In this document: one piece after another, positions 57,758-64,000 of the stretch
Layout of the letters: each line of letters begins with the position of its first letter
Position numbering within the stretch: the stretch's first letter is position 1
Source: Agrostemma githago
Taxonomy: Eukaryota > Streptophyta > Magnoliopsida > Caryophyllales > Caryophyllaceae
DNA length: 64,000 nt
Reading direction: 5' to 3'
Assembly: GCA_958450325.1 (NCBI GenBank)
Contig: OY288247.1
Coordinates: forward strand, 57,973,701-58,037,700
Program-made: the position numbers and the translations under genes
The notes under the pieces: generated by a model
The model's database searches: none
What the model saw: the letters and a program-made list of their open reading frames with translations, nothing else
What the model was told of the DNA's origin: nothing

Positions 57758-57762
57758 TGCGC

Positions 57763-59320
57763 TGATAAGCGTTATTTATATACATATTTGGATCCTCTTA
57801 ATTGTTAGTTTTATCTCGGTTTTCGTGCTTAACTCGTTAATAATGATGCAATATGCTTTGAATGTCGATACTTCCGTATTTGTGTGTATTTTGTAGATTT
57901 GGATGCATTTGGAGCTAATAAGAGCATTACGGAATCGATAATTGAAGAATTCACATCTAAGCGTGGAATCGAAGGAAGAAGATGCGGAATATACGAAGAA
58001 ACAAAGACCCAAGAAGGAAAAGACACAAAACGAGATGAGAGAATGATCGCCTACACAAGGGTCAATTTCAAACGTTCATATCTTGAGTTCTACAACTCCA
58101 ATCAAAGTGATTTTTGCGGCGTTGGAAAGCTCTTTCTCTTATCTTTCCAACGGTATATTACACGTCCAATTTGAACAAGTAACGAAGAAATGAAAGCCGT
58201 TCGAAGTCGAGCGCGCGATGCTGTGACCTACAGCGCTACTCGATCGAGTGCCCCTACTGCACTCGATCGAGTGCTACTTCGTGAAGCTCCTGCCCATATT
58301 TGGGTGTGTCACTCGATAGAGTGCCGTCAGGCACTCGATCGAGTGCACCCAATCCGGGCCATGCGTCATTCTTATTTCGACTTAGAATTTGGGCCTGCTT
58401 TTGAGTCGAACTGATACTCTTTATATATCAGTTGTTTGACTCTTGTTTGGGACATCTTTATCATTTATCTTTTCTTTTACCTTCTTCTACCCACATTTTA
58501 TTATCTTAGTTTTCTTAGTCTAGTTTACTTTGCGAGATACATTGAACCTAGTTCTCCGTCTCAGATCTTGAATTCTCCGGTATTATTATTCTTAATTTTA
58601 ATTTTTAATTTCAGTTTCTACTTTAATTTCCGTCTTAATTTATTCTTTGTATTGTTTTATAGTGTAGATTTATTATTGCTTCCGTAGATTAATTCGTATC
58701 GTTTTCGTCATGTTTAATTGCAATTTGTCTTTTGTTAGTCCGATTATAATTAATATGCGTAGCTAGATTTCATCTAGGGTTTAAGGGGATCGATGCGTAT
58801 TATTAGGGTGATAGTCAATTGACCTGTTTCTAATCGTATGAACTATTGCCTGAATATCGTTTAAACTCTGATTAATTGTTTGATGCATAATTCAATTAAT
58901 TAGTATCGCAAATTAGGACTTTTCGCCGACCGGGTTAAGAACTAATTAGGCCACGATAGTTTGGGTAGACTGACTTAATGCTAGCGACCGCAGGTTAAGT
59001 TTAGATCTAAAGGTTGTAGTGTACCGACCGGACCTACACCTTAGGTAGTTCGATTATTGACCTGTTAGTTGACTCCCTGACCCGAGTAATATTCATTGTG
59101 AACCTGAGACCCTAGACTTTTTTTTCCTTATTGATTTATTTATCAGTAATTAGTTATTAGTTTACCAAACCAACCAAAACTGTGACCTATAATCTAGAAT
59201 CTAATTCTTAGGATAAATAATTGAATTCCCATCTCCTTGTGGTTCGACCCCTGACTTCGCTATCTACATTAGTTAGTGACCTTAGGGTATCTTTGATTTG
59301 GGATACGACTAACCCTGTCA
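57763..59320 (+). repeat. 5' LTR of the Athila-like element (1558 bp)
   Basis: TGATAAGCGTTATTTATATAC...CTAACCCTGTCA, repeated at 62494. TATATATA lies at about 58421-58428. Four palindrome sites lie 77-190 bp upstream of it. Confidence 0.92.
58238..58344. promoter_or_regulatory. Palindrome array in the Athila-like LTR promoter (5' copy)
   Basis: ACTCGATCGAGT starts at 58238, 58261 and 58333, with ACTCGATAGAGT at 58311. Starts within pairs are 23 and 22 bp apart, and the pairs are offset by 73 bp. The same 12-mer and 73-bp step occur in the Tat LTR. The linker word CTTCGTGAAG resembles the CTCCGAAG-type linker of the antisense-gene intron. Confidence 0.7.
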
Positions 59321-59325
59321 AATTT

Positions 59326-59343
59326 TGGCGCCGTTGCCGGGGA
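59326..59343 (+). other. Primer binding site of the Athila-like element
   Basis: TGGCGCCGTTGCCGGGGA lies five bases after the LTR. This is the well-known site of Athila-type elements, pairing with the 3' end of a tRNA-Asp. Confidence 0.88.
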
Positions 59344-59446
59344 GACGGTGTTATTTAGTTGTTTATCTTTTTTAGGTTCTAGGTTATTTTTTTGTATATA
59401 ATTTTTTTATTTTATTTTGTATATATTTTTTTTATCATTCACCATT

Positions 59447-60763
59447 ATGACCAATTTTTACTTCCCACAATTCAAACATGAGTCACTACATAATTATTGG
59501 GATAGACTTGAGTCTTTCATTATTCAAAACGGCTTTAATGTTGATATACGGGATATGTGTCATATGATATATAATGGTGTTGATGATGAGTCACGGGCTA
59601 GAATTGAGGAAAATTGCGAAGGGATGTTTAATTATATCTCTTACGAGGAACGATTGGAAATCCTTAAATATTTAGCCCGTAATAGTGCTGAATTAGAGTT
59701 GAGGCGGAAAAATGACAAGGCGGAAATTGAGGCTTTGTTGCTGCAATTCGTGCAAGCTCAACAAAAGCAAGATACTCAAATAGGCCAATTGCTAGATCAT
59801 TATGAAATCTTGAACAATCAAATTGCCCAATTAGCAAGCCAAAAGCAACAAAATCAATCGGGTACGCCTATGGAAGTAGTGAAGAACCTCCAGGTAAGTG
59901 TTCTATCTCCATCTCTTGTGAACATAATTGATGATGATGATGATGATGGGTATAATGTTCAATATATTCAAGATCACCAAACCATCATGAATGACTGTGA
60001 GCTAGAATGTGTGTTTTTTGAGGAAAACGTGTGTTTGGATGCTCTGAATGATGCTCTTTTAATTGAGGATAACATTAAGAATTTTGATTTGTGTGATTTT
60101 GAGAGAGTGTCATTTGATGTCAATTATGAGGTTTTGGAGACAGAATTGAACAAAAGAGAGGATCTTAAGCTTGAGAGGAAAAATGAAAAAGAAGAGAAGA
60201 ATACACTTTTTGACGATTCCTTGAGTGGAAGAGGTGTGGCTACATGGGATAGCGAGAATGATTTCTTTGAAACACCAATTTTAGAGACATTTGAGTTTTT
60301 TCCTTATATTGAGGACGACCCACTTCCACCTATTAATTGTCTTGATTATATTTCTCTTGACCCTTTGTTTGAGCTTATGATTAGTGGGGAGGATTGTGAT
60401 AATTCTTTCACGAAGATCGGTAAGATTGATCCTTTGAGTAGTCTTAGGAGTTCTAACTCTTCTTTTATGCAATCTATACCCGATGATAAGCCTTGGGGTG
60501 AATCTGAGATATTTGATGTGTATGTCTTGTCTTACGAGCCGCCTATTAACATTCTTACTCTTCTTATGCACTATGACCACCATGCTGAGGATTGGTCTAG
60601 CTCGTCTGATAGGCTAAGACGATCATTGACTTTGTCTCTGTTTGTCTTCTATATATCCTGGTGCTACTTATGCTTTTGTGTAGCACATGCGCAGATGTTT
60701 GATCGACTCTTGAGAGCCTTAAGCTGTTTTGATCACAGTCATCTGTGGACAACTGATCTATAA
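59447..60763 (+). CDS. Gag-like protein with a long acidic C-terminal extension
   Basis: A 438-residue protein if translation starts at the ATG at 59447 (context ATTATGACC); an in-frame ATG at 59417 would add ten hydrophobic residues. Residues 1-90 resemble the second half of the Athila capsid domain ('PQFKHESLHNYWDRLESFI..NGFNVDIRDMCHMIYNGVDDESRARIE'). A coiled-coil-like stretch rich in Gln follows (about 95-145). The remaining 290 residues are acidic, with an Asp run, Cys residues and, near the end, a hydrophobic segment 'LFVFYISWCYLCFCVAHAQ'. No zinc knuckle is visible. It probably co-assembles with the Gag of an autonomous relative; the function of the tail is unknown. Confidence 0.8.
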   Translation: MTNFYFPQFKHESLHNYWDRLESFIIQNGFNVDIRDMCHMIYNGVDDESRARIEENCEGMFNYISYEERLEILKYLARNSAELELRRKNDKAEIEALLLQFVQAQQKQDTQIGQLLDHYEILNNQIAQLASQKQQNQSGTPMEVVKNLQVSVLSPSLVNIIDDDDDDGYNVQYIQDHQTIMNDCELECVFFEENVCLDALNDALLIEDNIKNFDLCDFERVSFDVNYEVLETELNKREDLKLERKNEKEEKNTLFDDSLSGRGVATWDSENDFFETPILETFEFFPYIEDDPLPPINCLDYISLDPLFELMISGEDCDNSFTKIGKIDPLSSLRSSNSSFMQSIPDDKPWGESEIFDVYVLSYEPPINILTLLMHYDHHAEDWSSSSDRLRRSLTLSLFVFYISWCYLCFCVAHAQMFDRLLRALSCFDHSHLWTTDL

Positions 60764-62493
60764 GACGAACCCCCACTTTGCAGCTGGTTTGGGGGAGCTG
60801 CCCTTGTATACGGTAATTTCTTTCCTTTTCATTTTTGTTTTTCATGTTTTCTTAGGTTTTTCCTTCCCTTTAGGTCAAGTTGTCCTTAGGATTGGCTGTG
60901 GATTTTCAGTCTTATCTGCTTTAGAGTCACATTGAGGACACTGTGACATTTAGGTTTGGGGGAGAGTTTGTGTGCTTTTGTGTGTTTCATTTTCCGTCGT
61001 GTGTTTTACTGCTTTCAAAAAATATAAAAATCCAAAAAAATTGAAAAAATCATAAAATTCCAAAAATATTTTATTTTTTATGTGGTGTGTCTGATGTAGA
61101 AGCATGCAAAAAGGCGATGATGATAATGCTCTTAACATGATTTCTCCTAATTTTCAGCTTACTTCGTGCCTGAAAACGTGTTTTGTCTTGAGATTTGATT
61201 AAATTGATATGATATGCCTATTTGAACTTTTAATTGCCAAATGAGTAAATTTGACCACTTGTCGGCAAGCCACAAAATTCTGAGGATTTTAGAGCTTCCT
61301 AGGCCAGTAACATCCATAACTGGTCTCATTATTATTTAGGAATTGAGTGATTTTCTCCTTGTGGAATATGTAGCATCAATTTGCATAAATATGACATCCG
61401 TCTCTTGATATTGAATACGTGTTTGGTTTGAGGAGGAGGTACATGAGGAAAGGCAATTTTGTTTTTGATGAGCTCCACATAGCAAAAAATGACCCATTTT
61501 TACTACCTTGTAGATTTAGGTCGTTTTCCTTTGTTTAGCCCATTTCAGCCGTTGTAAGCCTGTTTTTATTGCCTATATTATTTAACTATAACCCAGAATA
61601 GCCTACCCTGTCGGGACAGTCGCAGTGAACTTAGTTGGGAATTACTTCACTAATCGGTCATATTTCGAGATTTTTACATCTTTTGGACTTTAGTGTGTAA
61701 TATCGTTGGTGCGACTTTGTACTCGCCTTCCCCCTATCCAAATTGAAAAAAAAATAGAAGCATGAAAGAAAAAAGTGAAGAAAAGAAAAGGAAAGAAATT
61801 GAAAATGAAAAAAAATGAAAAATGAAAAATATGCTTCTTGTAATATTTCGGGGAATGGTCGAAAAGATTGAAACTAGAGATTAATTGAGAGGATGGACAA
61901 AATTCCCTCTTACACCTAATCTTGAATTTATACCTCTAGTTGGTGGTTCAACGTTATTTGCTGGGGTTTTTTATGGATAATTTTTATTGTGTAGCTGCGT
62001 TTGGGCCCGGTTTTTGCTCCACATTCCCATACGTGCTTAGGCACAATCCATTTTCTTCCCTTACTCATTTAGCCACCCTTTGTAAGTCCTTGGCATGTAC
62101 TATGGTCCTGATTGGTGGAACACGTATTTGATTGAGGAGATTGATTTCATGTTCGATTGCATGCATGTTTCATAAGTCGAGTGAGTGTTCTTATTCTTTC
62201 TTATCTTCACATTTATATACTCACCCGTTCTTATGAGTGTTGAGCGATAACCGCGAGGAAGTCCGACATTGATGGTCTTGCAAGATTGAAAGGTTGGCAA
62301 ACAATTGTTCATTTAAGGCATGATTATTGATTTAGTTATATTTTTGACATTGTGTGTTTTCTAACCGACTTGAGCCGATTTTTAGTAGAATGATTGTAAG
62401 CTTGCTCTTAGTCGTGCTTCGCATCACTTGTCCTCTCTTATATTATATTTTTGGTTTGCTTGAGGACAAGCAAAGGTTTGGTTTGGGGGAGTT
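60764..62493 (+). other. Non-coding interior and polypurine tract of the Athila-like element
   Basis: 1.7 kb without a convincing ORF, where pol would normally be. A/T-rich, with GAAAAATGAAAA-type runs at 61745-61830. It ends in GGTTTGGGGGAGTT just before the 3' LTR; a similar TTTGGGGGAG occurs at 60954-60963, possibly a second, internal purine tract. Confidence 0.65.
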
Positions 62494-64000
62494 TGATAAG
62501 CGTTATTTATATACATATTTGGATCCTCTTAATTGTTAGTTTTATCTCGGTTTTCGTGCTTAACTCGTTAATAATGATGCAATATGCTTTGAATGTCGAT
62601 ACTTCCGTATTTGTGTGTATTTTGTAGATTTGGATGCATTTGGAGCTAATAAGAGCATTACGGAATCGATAATTGCACATCTAAGCGTGGAATCGAAGGA
62701 AGAAGATGCGGAATATACGAAGAAACAAAGACCCAAGAAGGAAAAGACACAAAACGAGATGAGAGAATGATCGCCTACACAAGGGTCAACTTCAAACGTT
62801 CATATCTTGAGTTCTACAACTCCAATCAAGATGATTTTGGTGGCGTTGGAAAGCTCTTTCTCTTATCTTTCCAACGGTATATTACACGTCCAATTTGAAC
62901 AAGTAACGAAGAAATGAAAGCCGTTTGAAGTCGAGCGCGCGATGCTGTGACCTACAGCGCTACTCGATCGAGTGCCCCTACTGCACTCGATCGAGTGCTA
63001 CTTCGTGAAGCTCCTGCCCATATTTGGGTGTGTCACTCGATAGAGTGCCGTCAGGCACTCGATCGAGTGCACCCAATCCGGGCCATGCGTCATTCTTATT
63101 TCGACTTAGAATTTGGGCCTGCTTTTGAGTCCAACTGATACTCTTTATATATCAGTTGTTTGACTCTTGTTTGGGACATCTTTATCTTTTATCTTTTCTT
63201 TTACCTTCTTCTACACACTTTTTATTATCTTAGTTTTCTTAGTCTAGTTTACTTTGCGAGATACATTGAACCTAGTTCTCCGTCTCAGATCTTGAATTCT
63301 CCGGTATTATTATTCTTAATTTTAATTTCAATTTCAGTTTCTACTTTAATTTCCGTCTTAATTTATTCTTTGTATTGTTTTATAGTGTAGATTTATTATT
63401 GCTTCCGTAGATTAATTCGTATCGTTTTCGTCATGTATAATTGCAATTCGTCTTTTGTTAGTCCGATTATAATTAATATGCGTAGCTAGATTTCATCTAG
63501 GGTTTAAGGGGATCGATGCGTATTATTAGGGTGATAGTCAATTGACCTGTTTCTAATCGTATGAACTATTGCTTGAATATCGTTTAAACTCTGATTAATT
63601 GTTTGATGCATAATTCAATTAATTAGTATCGCAAATTAGGACTTTTCGCCGACCGGGTTAAGAACTAATTAGGCCACGATAGTTTGGGTAGACTGACTTA
63701 ATGCTAGCGACCGCAGGTTAAGTTTAGATCTAAAGGTTGTAGTGTACCGACCGGACCTACACCTTAGGTAGTTCGATTATTGACCTGTTAGTTGACTCCC
63801 TGACCCGAGTAATATTCATTGTGAACCTGAGACCCTAGACTTTTTTTTCCTTATTGATTTATTTATCAGTAATTAGTTATTAGTTTACCAAACCAACCAA
63901 AATTGTGACCTATAATCTAGAATCTAATTCTTAGGATAAATAATTGAATTCCCATCTCCTTGTGGTTCGACCCCTGACTTCGCTATCTACATTAGTTAGT
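62494..64000 (+). repeat. 3' LTR of the Athila-like element, cut by the window edge
   Basis: It matches 57763-59276 with about 1% differences and an 8-bp deletion near 62670. Roughly 44 bp are expected beyond the window. TATA box near 63145. Palindromes start at 62962, 62985, 63035 and 63057; here the second pair is offset by 73 bp, as in the 5' copy. Confidence 0.92.

Larger units (their letters stand above)
57763..64000 (+). mobile_element. Non-autonomous Athila-like LTR element with a gag-only ORF, running off the window
   Basis: A 5' LTR (57763-59320), a primer site TGGCGCCGTTGCCGGGGA, one gag-like ORF, a long non-coding stretch, a polypurine tract GGTTTGGGGGAGTT, and a 3' LTR from 62494 that continues past 64000. 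There is no protease, reverse transcriptase or integrase, so it must move with enzymes from another element. LTRs differ at roughly 1% plus a few small indels. The left flank is TGCGC; its partner lies outside the window. Confidence 0.9.

Overview
The window looks like nuclear DNA of a flowering plant, probably a eudicot. It has two host genes with many GT-AG introns and is otherwise packed with nested plant transposons: Ty3/gypsy Tat and Athila types, Ty1/copia, LINE, hAT, Helitron, SINE, Stowaway and Tourist MITEs. The species cannot be fixed from the sequence alone. There are no bacterial operons, rRNA, functional tRNA genes or CRISPR arrays.

Layout. Bases 1-21,000 are a nest of Tat-lineage elements. 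A young element of 15.6 kb (1129-16735, 5-bp duplication ATCGT, LTRs differing by about 7 transitions and one 11-bp indel) sits inside the LTR of an older, decayed relative. It carries intact gag and pol ORFs with two RNase H domains. On the opposite strand it carries a gene with its own TATA box, a phase-0 intron and a poly(A) signal, resembling the plant mobile domain/DUF7745 group. A decayed copy of that antisense gene lies in the older element (about 19560-20880). A LINE 3' end (21122-22660) and a GC-rich hAT element (22746-23848) follow.

Host gene 1 (23902-28348, + strand) is a ten-exon LPXA, the mitochondrial UDP-N-acetylglucosamine acyltransferase. The hAT element ends 53 bp before its ATG, and its eighth intron holds nested Helitrons, a 94-bp AT repeat and two tRNA-like SINE heads. 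A solo LTR and MITEs separate it from a young Ty1/copia element (32380-40211, duplication ATATC). The copia gag is broken by one base, and its RNase H is interrupted by a solo LTR (36915-38532, duplication CTGAT). Host gene 2 (44587-52235, - strand) is a four-exon SHOU4/SHOU4L-type membrane protein gene. From 54434 to the end there is a decayed copia relative, Athila-like and Tat LTR fragments, and a non-autonomous gag-only Athila-like element running off the right edge.

The most striking signal that ordinary annotation does not explain is a family of 12-bp palindromes centred on CGATCG (ACTCGATCGAGT and variants; TCCCGATCGGGA in one family). They occur in pairs whose starts are 20-23 bp apart (exactly 21 bp in all nine pairs of the Tat element, counting one LTR), and many pairs repeat at about 71-73 bp. 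They lie upstream of the TATA box in three different LTR types, in a second cluster within the Tat LTR, and in the intron of the antisense gene. A second notable signal is a 14-nt self-complement between the copia LTR and the position where its primer binding site should be, conserved in a second copy, which suggests self-primed reverse transcription.
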